Shown here: one piece after another, positions 35,401 through 44,397 of the stretch | Layout of the letters: every line of letters starts with the position of its first letter | Numbering within the stretch: the first letter of the stretch is position 1 | Assembly (NCBI GenBank): GCA_918807975.1 | Contig: OU964923.1 | Span: forward strand, 23,851,235 to 23,915,234 | Origin: Aplidium turbinatum | Taxonomy: Eukaryota > Chordata > Ascidiacea > Aplousobranchia > Polyclinidae | Length of the DNA: 64,000 nucleotides | Direction of reading: 5' to 3' | Notes under the pieces: model-generated | Told to the model about the DNA's origin: nothing | The model's database searches: none | What the model saw: only the letters and a program-made list of their open reading frames with translations | Position numbers and translations under genes: made by a program

Positions 35401-38400
35401 CTGCACTACATGCTTGTACGACTCTTTCAAAGTAATTCTAAAACGTTGCACTGTGTGGCCCTGGCGTAACCAAATTAAATACAATTTGCGAGTTACACCA
35501 GGGTTTCTCTGCCTAATAAAACATTTCTACTACGGTTGGGGCTTCCTCGCATAAAACAAAAATGTTGTCCCCTCCTTTCAATATATTTTAAACGTTTGAC
35601 TGGTAAAATTGTGACATTCGGGTAATATTTTCCCTTTTACGTTACAAAAATAATGTAAAAAGATGATGGGGGCATGTAAAAAGATGGTGGAGACATGTAA
35701 AAAGATGGTGGGGACATGTCCCCACTGTCCTATAGGAATCGGCGCCCGTGGCCACAGTAGCCAGAAAATTGATCCAAGATCTTGATACGACCACTAAATG
35801 TTGACTTAATTGAACAACTGACTATCCAAATAAGACGAAGAATAAGACGAAGAAAGTGAAAGCGACAGCAGTGACAATGAAGAATAAAGAAACGACCGTT
35901 TACATTTACACAAACAATCTCTTTATGAATGAACAGTTACAATAACTGATTAGAGACATGAAGCAAATAGCATTAAACAAAAATTTACTACATTGGGTTT
36001 ATTGGGTTATTTATTGTAGCAGCTGGAAAATGTTCATTACTGCCTGAATTAACGTTCCAAATGGTTCACTTCGAAACGTTTTGATTTGGATAGTCAGTTG
36101 TTCGATTAATTCAACATTTAGTGGTCGTATCAAGATCTTTGATCAATTTTCTGGCTACTGTAGCCTATATGCTTCTCATGTACTTTCTGTTTTTGGTGTT
36201 ACAAAGCCATGTATTGTCATGTCCTGTTGCCTTTTTTCGATTGACTGAACATGATTTATGCAAAAAATTTTTGTAAAGTAGGCTATAGTTTCATTTCATG
36301 CATCATGGGACAGCTTGTGAATGTATTTCACCAAAACCTAAATAAAAATATTTTTAGACTTAATCCATTGGTACTGTCCTGGCATAGCACTTCCGTTACA
36401 CCAAGGTTGGTTCGAGTAAGGAATGAAGTAAATTAAACTATAGGAGGAGATTCACTTTCTTTTGGGTAGGTCTTTTATCATCTTCCAAACTGAGAGTATT
36501 GTTAGATTTGATATTTTGTGGTGTCCTAGGACCTATAAGACTTCGTTTTGACCACGTTTGGTCCATGTACTCTATGATGAAATAAACCCTCTGGGGGTTA
36601 CTTTGATGACATCTTACATCACCTTTCCACCCAAAAATATTGTTAGATTTGATATTTTTGTTATGCCGTGAAATAAGACTTCGATTTAACCGTGATCCAT
36701 GATTTAACCTACTTTAGTCCATGTAGCCTACCTTATGGTGTGCAATTAATCCCGTGGGGGGTCATTTTAGGGGAGTCTTACATCATCTTTCCTCCCAAAA
36801 CTATTGTTAGATTTGATATTTTTGTGATGTCCTGACATAAGACTTCATTTTGACCAAGTTTGGTCCATGTACTTTATGGGGTGAAATACACCTTCCGAGG
36901 GGGTCACATTAAGGTAAGTCACTTTGAAGTCATCTTACATCACTTTTCCACCCGAAAATATTGTTAGATTTGATATTTTTGTGATGTCCTGACATAAGAC
37001 TTCATTTTGACCAAGTTTGGTCCATGTACTTTATGGGGTGAAATACACCTTCCGAGGGGGTCACATTAAGGGAAGTCACTTTGAAGGCATCTTACATCAC
37101 CTTTCCACCCGAAAATATTGTTAGATTTGATATTTTTGTGATGTCCTGACATAAGGCTTCGTTTTGACCAACTTTGGTTTATGTACCTTATGGGGTGAAA
37201 TTAACCCCGTGGGGGGTCACTTTCGGGGGGGTCTTACATCACCTTTCCACTCGAAAATATTGTTAGATTTGATATTTTTGTGATGTCCTGACATAGAACT
37301 TCGTTTTCACCAAGTTTGGTCCATGTACCTTATGGGGTGAAATTAACCCCCTTTTTGGGCTTTTTAGGGGGCTCTAGCGTCCAGATCCACCCGGTGCGGT
37401 CAATCTTCCATACTTTTTGTGAGTGACATGGTTGACCCCAGTAACTTCAAGGGGTCAAACCTTTTGTACCTTATGGGGTGAAATCTTCTGTCGTAGGCTC
37501 CCAGACTATTAGGCCACAAACAATAGAAATAACAACACAGTACTGGCATACGGTAAACTGGAAAATGATGTAGCCTATAGCCTAACCATTTTTATTAGAA
37601 AGATGAATTAAAATTATCTTCTTACTCGTAAACTTGTCTTCTCCAATGCTGTACAATGGTGACGTATAGTGAGGGATAGCATAGATCAAGCAGCCCAATC
37701 CATAGAGGGCCGCTCCAATAGCAACAGCTCTAGCGCGGTTGAATCTATCGCCAAAGAAAGTAACGAAGATTGCCACAGCACAAAACCCGATGTCATAGCC
37801 GATCACTATCACAGCTGATTGTGAACTTGTGAGTTTAAATCTTTGTTCAATCGCTCCAACGTTTGTGTACACAACACCGTTGACAATTCCTATTTGGAAG
37901 AACAAGCGACAGATGAAAAGTAGCCTACTTGCTGTAAGCTATTTCGATATTTGTTATTGACTGTGTAGAATACTATAAAGACTTGAAACATGGTAAAAAT
38001 TATGGTAGGCTATGTTGTTTATTTAGATTTTGTAACACAATAGCTAACGCACAAACGCATCATTCATTGCATAGGCGTAGCCAGGGGGGGGGGGGGGCGA
38101 AAGGGGCCATGGCCCCCCCAAATTTTCAAAGTTTGGATTCCGAAGTTGAGCCCTTTGTTGAAAATATAATAAAATTTGTAGAAATTTATAACGTTTTCCA
38201 AGACATCTGGCTATTAACACCCCGCGGACTTGTTTTATACACACAGAAAGACACCAATAAATTTTGCAAATCGTAAATCGCCCAAAATTTAATCGATTTA
38301 CGTTTCTTTTAACTAATTTGTGAAAGCAATTTCAGAATGGCTTACTCTGTTGGGTTTTTGTGTAGCTGAGTTTTTGGTGTTCTCTAATTTTAGCCGAAGA

Positions 38401-40931
38401 TTTTGCCCGTTCGTGTGTAAGAGCTACCTTTAATACGTTAATAGCTGTTTATCTGCTAATAAATTTCATACAAATATTACACTAAAAGTGTTTCCAGAAA
38501 GCGCTATAATCCATTATTTAAGTGTAATTTAGCAAAAACTTTCCGGGGGAGCATGCCCCCGGACCCCCTAGAATACGCGTGCCTTCGGCACGCTCTAACC
38601 CCCACCAGTTTCATTGCTTCCCCTTGCTCAAGCCCCCAGGATACGCCACTGCACATCAGGTGGCGATGTCTTAAATCCAACACTTTGTCGTTCTCTTCAA
38701 TTCATCAAATATTTGCCCCCCCCCCCAAATTTTTTTCCTGGCTACGCCACTGATTCATTGTTATTTAACCCAATGTGACGGGTCCGGAATTACTCTATTC
38801 ATTGTTGCAATACAGACACACGCTTTATAAATTGAGACTCCGTTCAATAAGTCTAATTTTCAAACACATTTGTGCGAAAGATTGGAAATTGATACTATTT
38901 TGTCTTTTACCAAGCGGTTTTACGAAAGACAAATTAACTTTGAGTGCAAATAAAATAGCCTACGCCTACGGTAATTCGAAATACTGTTTTACTGACTTTT
39001 ATTTGTCTTTTCGAGTTCACAGTAAAATTAATTTTTTATACTCATAATTTAGTATAGCCAGTGACGTTCGGTGGCTTAAACCGTTGGGAAAGCAACTTGT
39101 AAATATGCTGCAGCAAGGTAGTAGGCCTAGGCACGAAGGGCGTAACCGTCGGGCGAAGCCCGAAGGCGTGTTGCCGAAGGCAACACTTCCAGCGGGGGGT
39201 CTGGGGGGCCTCCCCCAGAAATTTTTGAAAAACACTTCCAATTTGATGCGCTCTGAGAGCATTTTCAAAACAAATCAAACATAAAAATCTGTCAAATTGT
39301 GCTTCGCCTATGTCGTGATCATACATCCATTTAATGTTTAGAAGTCATGAACAATCTTAATTTTAACGTTGCAGGACCAAAATCCAGTGTTAGACATGGA
39401 ATAATAGTTGTCTAAATATTTAATTCGTCATGAATGTTCATTCTGAGATATTCAGTTAGGCCTACACTACAAAAACTAACACTTAGGTCTAAACATTACA
39501 ACTGCGAGCAATTTGTACAAAAAGCTGGATAAGTTTGCCTCCTGCGTATAGAAGCTTAACAAACTAAATATTGCAGCCGCACCTGAACGTTCATTGGCGA
39601 AGTAACGTTACATCAACGCTGTGAAAAGGGCATAGGCATGACTATGAAAGCTAGTAGGCTAAAGTACAGTACATGGGGAGGAGACATCAAAAAACAGCAA
39701 CAATTATTTCGGCATTATGATGCTTGTGCTGTGTACCGTGACCAGACACCATTCTGACGAGTTAGTCTAGCCGCTCTAGCGAATGTATGCATTGACGTCA
39801 CTGGGAAAGCAAGACTCACCTGGTCTCACCATAACACATCTGATTGGCTAAGCAGCTGGTGACGTTTTGCAAAACGAGTGATGATTGGATAAAACGAAGG
39901 CGTTTTTTTACATTTTTGAATCTGGGTAAGCAACTTTGATAGTTGCTTACCTTGGAGCCTCAGTGATTGTTTCTGACAGAAGCGTTTGCGTTAATTGGCA
40001 TTTATAGGCAAGACATGCGGTTTGGTGAGGATTTAGACTACTCACAAGCGTTACGAGTAATTCTAGTCACGAATACAGTAATTTTCAAGTTAAAATAGAC
40101 ATGATAAAAATAATAAGAAGTTAAACCTAGAATTCAGTCATTATACTTTGCATAGTTTTCGCTCAGGTAAGCACTGCTTTCCTTGCTTTCCCTCACCGAT
40201 CGTCACTGAGTATAGCTTACAATCTTTCTGTATATACTTTCGTGTGCAGTGTAGCTTAATAATTTGTACGCATGAGGCAGTCGGGCACATTCTTTGCATG
40301 CGTGAAAGCGGCAACATTACTTCATAACCCCACTGCATCATAAGAACAAAATTGTCCTGTCAGACATATTTGATTAACCAGGTACTATTGTACAGATATT
40401 TTTTGGTCACACAAGGATGGAGTATTAAGGCTACTTTTATTGTTGCACAGTAGGCTAAAGATTTTACAAAGACTACTTCTAATTCTAACATCATATATGA
40501 ATCGTAACAATATGTCGAATTTTAATTAAAAAGTACAAACAATGAAATAAATGTTTTGCCAGACTGTATTTTTTGTATTCATTCAACAGTAGACTTTGCA
40601 TAGCTTTTCCAATAAAGTTATGTAAAAATTATACAGCTCACTGGAATTTTAGAGTCAAAAATACCCAATAAAAAGAGCTAGCCTATAGGGCTATCTATGT
40701 ACAATATGTGTGGTGCACACCAGCTATTTTAACAAATAGGAAAACTTTGCACCCACCTGCGACAGCAATATACAAGCAGTACACAACAACAAATCCTTTT
40801 GGATTGTTACAGAATTGCCAACAAGATGGCTTCCATCTCCAATACCCAAACCGTTTTTCCTCTGGGTAGTCATTGACCAATTTGCTAGTTATTACTTTAC
40901 CACTGGTGTCAGTATCTTTTGAGTTGTCCAT
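17276..40931 (-). CDS. Gene B: organic anion transporting polypeptide (OATP/SLCO family), 11 exons
   Basis: Paralogue of gene A, in tandem and in the same orientation. Eleven exons joined by splice consensus: 40931-40757, 37889-37626, 32773-32597, 24684-24588, 23715-23591, 23220-22960, 22370-22181, 20595-20442, 20269-20103, 17867-17662, 17412-17276. The frame is open for 650 codons and every intron is GT-AG. It has DPRWVGAWW at residues 246-254, the same numbering as A, and ten loop cysteines (Cys441 to Cys507). The start is the ATG at 40931, which makes exon 1 175 nt as in A. Introns are inflated by insertions: intron 2 holds a 4.3-kb inverted-repeat element, intron 3 a BEL/Pao element and a SINE. 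All exons are intact, so I read it as functional. Two AATAAA signals lie downstream of the stop. Confidence 0.92.
17662..17867 (-). CDS. Gene B exon 10
   Basis: Acceptor GCATTAG, donor GTAAGG, 206 nt. Contains RVLGTIPGPILYGTLIDQTC. Confidence 0.93.
19551..19983. mobile_element. hAT-like MITE (gctgtggagtcgg family) in intron 9 of gene B
   Basis: gctgtggacttgtggagtcgg at the left and cgattccacagcccc at the right, with gactccg words inside. A related copy at 46115-46482 has a clean 8-bp duplication. The remainder of this 2.2-kb intron has no recognised feature. Confidence 0.55.
20103..20269 (-). CDS. Gene B exon 9
   Basis: Acceptor GCATTTCAG, donor GTAAGT, phase 0 to 2, 167 nt. Supplies the last four loop cysteines (NCTC, EGCSSEC) and a hydrophobic segment. 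Confidence 0.9.
20442..20595 (-). CDS. Gene B exon 8 (Kazal-like loop, first six cysteines)
   Basis: Acceptor TTAATAG, donor GTAAGT, phase 2 to 0. Codes for SCNEGCNCQ and YFSPCHAGC. Joins exon 7 directly without a microexon. Confidence 0.92.
20596..22180 (-). other. Gene B intron 7, no feature recognised
   Basis: Intron of 1585 bp. I searched it for an equivalent of the 39-nt exon of gene A and found none with both splice sites and the right phase. It holds short open frames without family resemblance. Confidence 0.5.
22181..22370 (-). CDS. Gene B exon 7
   Basis: Acceptor GTGTTTCAG, donor GTAAAA, phase 1 to 2, 190 nt. Contains NWTPKGMLRF between membrane segments. Confidence 0.9.
22790..22834. 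mobile_element. hAT terminal fragment in intron 6 of gene B
   Basis: ggggccgc ... gcgggccacgcgttgggcactcctg resembles the end of a hAT MITE; the other end is missing. Confidence 0.4.
22960..23220 (-). CDS. Gene B exon 6
   Basis: Acceptor AATTTTAG, donor GTAGGT, 261 nt. Cytoplasmic loop, membrane segments and NNFHVTLGKAAELTG. Confidence 0.92.
23300..23425. repeat. AT-rich minisatellite (tagtatttag / tagtaatttacatt)
   Basis: Irregular tandem copies of tagtatttag and attagtaatttacat in intron 5 of gene B. Confidence 0.7.
23591..23715 (-). CDS. Gene B exon 5 (WVGAWW signature)
   Basis: Acceptor TTTGTAAAG and donor GTCAGG keep the frame (SGSQISNYDPRWVGAWW). A second AG 10 nt inside the exon would break it and was not used. 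Confidence 0.85.
23845..24356. mobile_element. hAT MITE, 512 bp, in intron 4 of gene B
   Basis: Ends cagtggttttcaacc / ggttgagaaccactg, flanked by atttagat and atctagat (7 of 8 match). Non-coding. Confidence 0.85.
24588..24684 (-). CDS. Gene B exon 4
   Basis: Acceptor CTTATCTAG, donor GTAAAT, phase 1 to 2, 97 nt (one codon shorter than A). Codes for GPMIGFLSGGVFLSDYFVDFD. Confidence 0.9.
25247..25931 (-). repeat. BEL/Pao 3' LTR
   Basis: 685 bp, preceded on the plus strand by the duplication aatat. Confidence 0.92.
26250..30242 (-). CDS. BEL/Pao Gag-Pol-type reading frame (fossil, not complete)
   Basis: 1330 codons from ATG at 30242. Parts seen in order: an N-terminal coiled coil rich in Glu/Arg/Leu, a BEL-type Gag core, cysteine/histidine zinc knuckles (CCFNCLEFGHRVQEC), a retroviral-type protease region (AFLDEGSDTTLC), polymerase sequence, and an integrase with a zinc-binding part, a DDE-type core (TSDNGTNFVG) and a C-terminal part. 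In the family these package RNA, mature the polyprotein and insert the cDNA. The frame is shorter than a usual BEL polyprotein. Confidence 0.9.
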   Translation of the reverse strand: MDKRHAELSLQLEERELELERRALQLQRQEMALERRALELERRRFKSSLTGDGKVESEKAIGEGEGLLREESVSRHVTGDVPLSKDAVPPKTETVVNLVGNESHSTFESCQGELHRSDKGLDVSSEKDFVTRSHADMDSRSVLPGERVTASHWNSFVNYEAKRKDAHLECQAEWNGWRAPHQPMMMGYQRDSYGQHSADMRSVPGYQGVGRHLPVRHESTGLDTSLHPANSQIEKVVGALHSMATAVCRAQGGRVTEESKFDGTPTDYYRFVRYFEKHVIRDVNDPAAMLDLLISCCTGRARRSIEQCIVMEPPSLAYHHARNTLYRNFGMIDSVTTAFIEKIINGPSFKEGNTQGLLDLSRQMKDCEMTCGGRLDCGLNTRHTLTSIVSRLPPKLQDRLIEVSVEGLTFAQLADQIYQYARIQGGYLAQALNRDKIQSNQERRTKSGKGVLSYASQGSVRGGPHTAKSSVGANYSSEPCDWKCPVCSNGHPLWQCRQFRRMAEVDRQRTVRAAQCCFNCLEFGHRVQECKWDRSCKLCKGRHNTLLHRPQDDRSGRKYGATEPMKPGQDSKEAGSSTSSNCTSVVTCASSGLRGAKSYMVRLKVVPVTVWSPDRKSQVDTYAFLDEGSDTTLCTIDLMKRLGMTGKSVDYSISTMNGVSQQRGYRLQGLYTRGIKECKGMEIDAVLAVPALPALDGSIPNADDASMFPDVLQGVDIPELAEKSVDLLIGADVQEAHYMHAFRRGRNGEPNAIRTGLGWTLSGPVGHNSSKALVHVNFIHSGSDILHRHMQQTYDHDFNDVGDPDELAMSINDKQALTLMKESVKKVEGHYQLGLPWKDEETTLSGNRKVAEKRLNHFRRRFGKDDEFFDMYSQKIREYLDNGYAQRMPHDQLPQTNRTWYPSHHATGEKFRIVFDCASKFRGTSLNDNLLQGPDQTSNLIEVLLRFREKHPMILPSRHHVTRLVIEFYHVCSAHCGVLHTLSVCRKAFWVIKGHSTVRRVLRECRVCRLRDATGGQQIMAPLPKCRVTPGRPAFACTGVDYAGPFMTKSGRSMSKRYLCVFTCMASRAVHFEIAYSLDTSSFLQAFQRFVNRRGMVEELTSDNGTNFVGAKREFVEGIKRWNLAHIEKGLSQKGIKWSFNAPLASHRGGAWERCIRSARKILHALVKDRTLKDEDLITLFTEAEHIMNDRPLTTVSDDPEDLAALSPNSLLQSKLDASMPCDIFTFADSYRKSWRLVNYLTDQFWQRWSAEYMTLLQTRSKWQKPVRNLAVGDVVLVINDCQSRGSWPKARVTEVFPDQDDVARTVRLKAAISTYVRDVRKVCLLEADV
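30662..31346 (-). repeat. BEL/Pao 5' LTR
   Basis: 685 bp, indistinguishable by eye from the other LTR, followed on the plus strand by aatat. Confidence 0.92.
31391..31688 (-). mobile_element. tRNA-derived SINE
   Basis: On the minus strand an internal RNA polymerase III promoter is visible: box A tggcgcaacgg and box B ggttcgactc, at tRNA-like spacing, then a body and a tail of ggtaaag-type repeats. Exact 12-bp target duplication aatgtgctatta (31379-31390 and 31689-31700). It inserted 33 bp beyond the end of the BEL element. A second copy is at 53443-53590. Confidence 0.85.
32597..32773 (-). CDS. Gene B exon 3
   Basis: Acceptor GTTTACAG, donor GTAAT, 177 nt. Codes for ICNSTFEAPC and GVGLTPALTLGLSYVEDSV. 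Confidence 0.92.
33322..34200. repeat. Tandem ~150-bp units in the left arm
   Basis: Units start near 33322, 33464, 33623, 33779, 33920 and 34066, each with catggaccaaa, gaagtcttatgtcaggaca and tcaaatctaacaata. The mirror set lies at about 36500-37350. Confidence 0.88.
34484..35750 (-). mobile_element. hAT element nested in the long-inverted-repeat left arm
   Basis: Inverted ends catgggcaccgat / atcggcgcccgtg, 8-bp duplication gctacagt / gccacagt. The intact right arm (complement of 36140-36175) shows the empty site ggctacagtagcc. Carries only the C-terminal part of a transposase, so it is a non-autonomous derivative. Confidence 0.85.
34634..35272 (-). pseudogene. hAT transposase C-terminal part (dimerisation domain)
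   Basis: SCSAERSFSTLRRIKTLLRS and TMTQKRPNHAMVCYVH are the hAT C-terminal signature as seen in ZMYM1-like transposases. One in-frame TGA at about 35012-35014 separates it from the preceding part (SSQQNLTDYFKSTDLEHYK). The N-terminal half and the first catalytic residues are absent. Confidence 0.85.
37626..37889 (-). CDS. Gene B exon 2
   Basis: Acceptor CCAAATAG, donor GTAAGA, phase 1 to 1, 264 nt. Contains AIEQRFKLTSSQSA and FFGDRFNRAR. Confidence 0.93.
38070..38752. mobile_element. hAT MITE, 683 bp, in intron 1 of gene B
   Basis: Ends cataggcgtagccagg / cctggctacgccactg with exact duplication attcattg (38062-38069 and 38753-38760). G- and C-homopolymer runs just inside both ends. Confidence 0.87.
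39059..39300. mobile_element. Fragment of a cagtgacgtt-type repeat in intron 1 of gene B
   Basis: Starts cagtgacgttcggtggc and contains gggcgaagcccgaaggcg and gttgccgaaggcaac, as in the MITE at 38070. The right end was not found. Confidence 0.4.
40757..40931 (-). CDS. Gene B exon 1
   Basis: ATG GAC AAC start, donor GTGGGT, phase 1, 175 nt. Ends with CNNPKGFVVVYCLYIAVA, matching exon 1 of gene A. Confidence 0.9.
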
Positions 40932-41486
40932 TGCCAACAGTCAATAGAAATATATTATCACTGTAATTATCACTGCAAATGAGTATTTTAACAATTCTCC
41001 AAAGTCAGACTTTACATAATGTATTGCAGTAGGCTATTATTAAGTTACTTACATAAATGGTAGCCTTTTTACGCAATAGTCATTGTACGTTTACTGAGCG
41101 TGTTCATTTCAGGGACATTAGAAAGTTTAGCTTGCGGTCAATAACGTTGACAAAATTCTGCAACGATGACATGAAAAGTGATGACAGATTTTGCTAAAGT
41201 GAAACTTGTCGTGACAAGACTCTTTCAGCTAATGTTGTTACTTCTCTCTGATATCGAAGACAGGACTTTTAGGAAGGTTATTTCGGTACCAATCAGATTC
41301 CCGACCTCTCGTACCAAAACAAGACACTTCTAAATGGAAAAAAAAAACATATAGGCCTACTGTCACAACAAATAACTGAGGAAAGGAAGAACAAAAAGAT
41401 TATGAAAATTAGCTAGGAAGAAAGTATAGTTCTCCCCCAAAAAGAAAGGCTTGATTCCAAAAAATGAATTAGATGTAACATGCACC

Positions 41487-42693
41487 CAGTGGCGTAACTA
41501 CCCATTGGATCTTGTGGATAAATCCAGGGGCGGCACGTTGCTAGAGGGCGGCAAAAAGTGATAACGTTTTAAAGTTTAAACCGGGGACAATCCCCGGTTT
41601 AAACGAACAAAGACAATCACATTAATTTATTCTCAGAGAGACTCAGACTGAAACGACCTAAGTTAACACTGATCTAAGTGAAGCCAAAAAATTAAACAAG
41701 TTATGCCTATAAACTAATTTGCAACTTTTTTAGTTTGTGCCTCACCATGTGGTATTTGTGACGGTTTAATGATACCCATGTTGTTGAAGTAATGATAGAA
41801 TGTCGGTTGTAACTTGTAAGCTATAGCATTGTTCACTTTCGGGAGGAGACAGGAATGGACCGTGAGGTCATCTAGTCAACTGCCACATTTACCATCTGTC
41901 TGTGGTAGATAGACGGGATTCCTCCATCTTCATGTGTGAAGATGGGTTAGGTTAGTGAAAGGTTTAAAGTTTCAGGTCTGAAATAAATCATTTAGCTTAA
42001 CTCAGCAAGTTTGAAGTTATGGTTATTGTTTTTAACTAATGTGCTGCAGATTGCAGAACAAGATTTGAGTCGCAATTTTTTAAAATTAATTTTTGCTTAT
42101 GACGAGAGTAAAAGAAAGTGAAGATTTTTTTTAGAAAGAAAAAGAAAGCTAGAGAAGAGAAACTAAAAAGAATGAAGGATTTTGAAGTTCGTAAAAATTG
42201 CCTCTGCTAAAAAAACAGAAGAGATTAGCAGCCACAGTAAATCTCTACGATACCTCAAGTTGAGACGGAAGAAGAAGTGTATAGGCTACCTCGAGCAAAA
42301 CAATCACAAAGTGATCATTGAAAGAAAGCCCATGAATGAAACACTTTCAGATAAAGATAAAACAGATATTATTCTCATAATGATGTGGCTACTTGGCCAG
42401 AAATATTAGCTCATAACATAAGAGTTGAGATGATCAAATTAGGGCCCGAAAGGTTTCAGAATAAGGAAGGGCCATTCAAGCCATCGATTAGAGTAAATAC
42501 AGGAGACAAAGAATCCTTCAGCTGTCTGAGCAAGAAGTGGTTTTATTTTGAACTTTCAATAAAGTTAAACAAATCTTCTTTAATTCTTCTGTTGTTTTTA
42601 ATTTTAATCAGCTTTTACGACGGTGTCAAGGTGGGTAGGGGCGGCGTTTCGTGCAAACATCCAAGGGCGGCATATTGCGTTGTTACGCCACTG
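41487..42693 (+). mobile_element. hAT element with transposase N-terminal remnant, 1207 bp
   Basis: Ends cagtggcgtaacta / cgttgttacgccactg and exact duplication catgcacc (41479-41486 and 42694-42701). About 42182-42560 codes, in two frames that switch near 42390, for ATWPEILAHNIRVEMIKLGP and related residues, the TTF-type N-terminus of ZMYM-like hAT transposases. The catalytic part is missing. Confidence 0.85.
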
Positions 42694-42869
42694 CATGCAC
42701 CCATTGTAGCAAAAACGTGCGCGATGTTTTTTTTTAAGTTCCAAGTTGCCTTTTATAAAACGTTGAACAACGAACATGCCTTGATATCAGAATATTATGT
42801 AGCCGACGTAATTTTCCACTCATTTACAAAATTAACAACAATAAAATGCATCACTTAATGTTGCAATGA

Positions 42870-43460
42870 TAATTCTAGTTGTCTAATTCGATAAATTAGA
42901 GCGAAAGGTCTGCAATTCTAATTCTAATCTAATTCGATAAAAGCTTGTTTGCTCTAATGGTAGTTCTAATCCAATTTCCAGTTTTGCTAAAAATTTTAGT
43001 TTGTAGGCTATAACAGTATTTTTTGGCAAATAAAAGGATACTGCGCTCTTATCAACCTTATACAAAGAAAATGCAATAAAACGATCAAGATCAAAATGTC
43101 ATTTCATCCCGTGAGCATGGAAGTCATGAAAAATTCGATTAATCTATCAATTTACTGACGTCACGATGTATATTATAACGTAAGTGGTTTTGGTGCTGTG
43201 ATGGTGGAATGACACTTGGATCCCGAGTTGCCACATTGGCGTTTTTATCCAACCATGGCCACCTCGATCTTTAGGTAGCCATGATCCAACTAAAAAAAGA
43301 TTTGTGACAACTTCGTCCAAGGTCCAACTAATGCTAATCTGGTTTAAATTCTACTCTAATTTGTGAAAACTTGGGTAGCTCTAATTCTGATCCTACTCTA
43401 ATTTGTGAAAGCTTAAATTAGCCTACTCTAATTAAAATTCTAATCTAATTTCGAAAGGCT
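42870..43460. repeat. tctaatt-rich low-complexity block
   Basis: Words ctaattc, tctaatct and ctctaatttgtgaaa recur on both sides of about 300 bp of ordinary sequence, suggesting a MITE with diverged ends. No target duplication found. Confidence 0.4.
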
Positions 43461-43938
43461 ACAAAAACTCTAGTTGTCCAAGTCTGGTTGCGGCCGCTTA
43501 CTTGAGTCAACTTCGACCAACTTCAAACAAGAGTTGATAGTTTCCACTCTAATATGTAGCCGCCTACAACTCTGACCACGTCATATCAAAAGACAAAGTT
43601 TATTGTCTATTGAAAATTGGTCTGTTGAATTTTTTTTAGTGTTTTGTTGATTGGTTCAGCGCTGAACTTTTAGAGTCTTATGCTTGAGTTACAGTTTTGG
43701 TTGAGAGGTGACTTTCTTTAACCATAGACAGATAAAACCAAGCAACTACACAGCATTTAACATCATACATTAGAGTGAACATAAAACTATTAACTACAAA
43801 CTACGAACGTTTTCGGCCATACTCAAGTTAGCCCTTCTCAAGTAACGAAAATAACTGATTTTACAATAGATGTACTCAAGTTAGCCCTTCTCAAGTAACG
43901 AAAATAACTGATTTTACAATAACATCTATTGGTGGAAT

Positions 43939-44397
43939 GACATTATGACAGTTTGCAGAAGGAGTGTTGAATCAATACATCGATGGCTGGCATACAGTGG
44001 CAGAAGCTTTCGGCAGTAAAAAGTTTACTAACTCTATGGCAGTAAATATATCGTTTTGAAAATTTAGACGGTAACTTAGGCAACTCAAGCATACAAACTA
44101 CGAACGTTTTCGGCCATACTCAAGTTAGCCCTTCTCAAGTAACAAAAATAACTGATTTTACAATAACATCTATTGTAAAATCAGTTATTTTCGTTACTTG
44201 AGAAGGGCTAACTTGAGTATGGCCGAAAACGTTCGTAGTTTGTATGCTTGAGTTGCCTAAGTTACCGTCTAAATTTTCAAAACGATATATTTACTGCCAT
44301 AGAGTTAGTAAACTTTTTACTGCCGAAAGCTTCTGCCACTGTATGCCAGCCATCGATGTATTGATTCAACACTCCTTCTGCAAACTGTCATAATGTC
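43939..44397. repeat. Near-perfect palindrome, 227-bp arms
   Basis: Arms 43939-44165 and 44171-44397 with a 5-bp spacer; I see one mismatch. Contains gaacgttttcggcc and ttgagaagggc motifs. Two direct copies of part of the arm lie just to the left (43822-43925). Confidence 0.9.

Larger units (their letters stand above)
33162..37500. mobile_element. Long-inverted-repeat element filling intron 2 of gene B
   Basis: Left arm 33162-34483 continuing 35759-35830; right arm about 36088-37500; central spacer about 35831-36087. Each arm is about 1.4 kb and carries six or so tandem units of 142-159 bp (caccccataaagtacatgg...). Ends gagcctacgacagaagattt and its complement. A hAT element interrupts the left arm. 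No coding region of its own and no clear target duplication. Confidence 0.85.

Noticed and set aside
40932-40937. Start of gene B two codons upstream
   Set aside because: That codon is TTG; the ATG at 40931 makes exon 1 equal in length to that of gene A.
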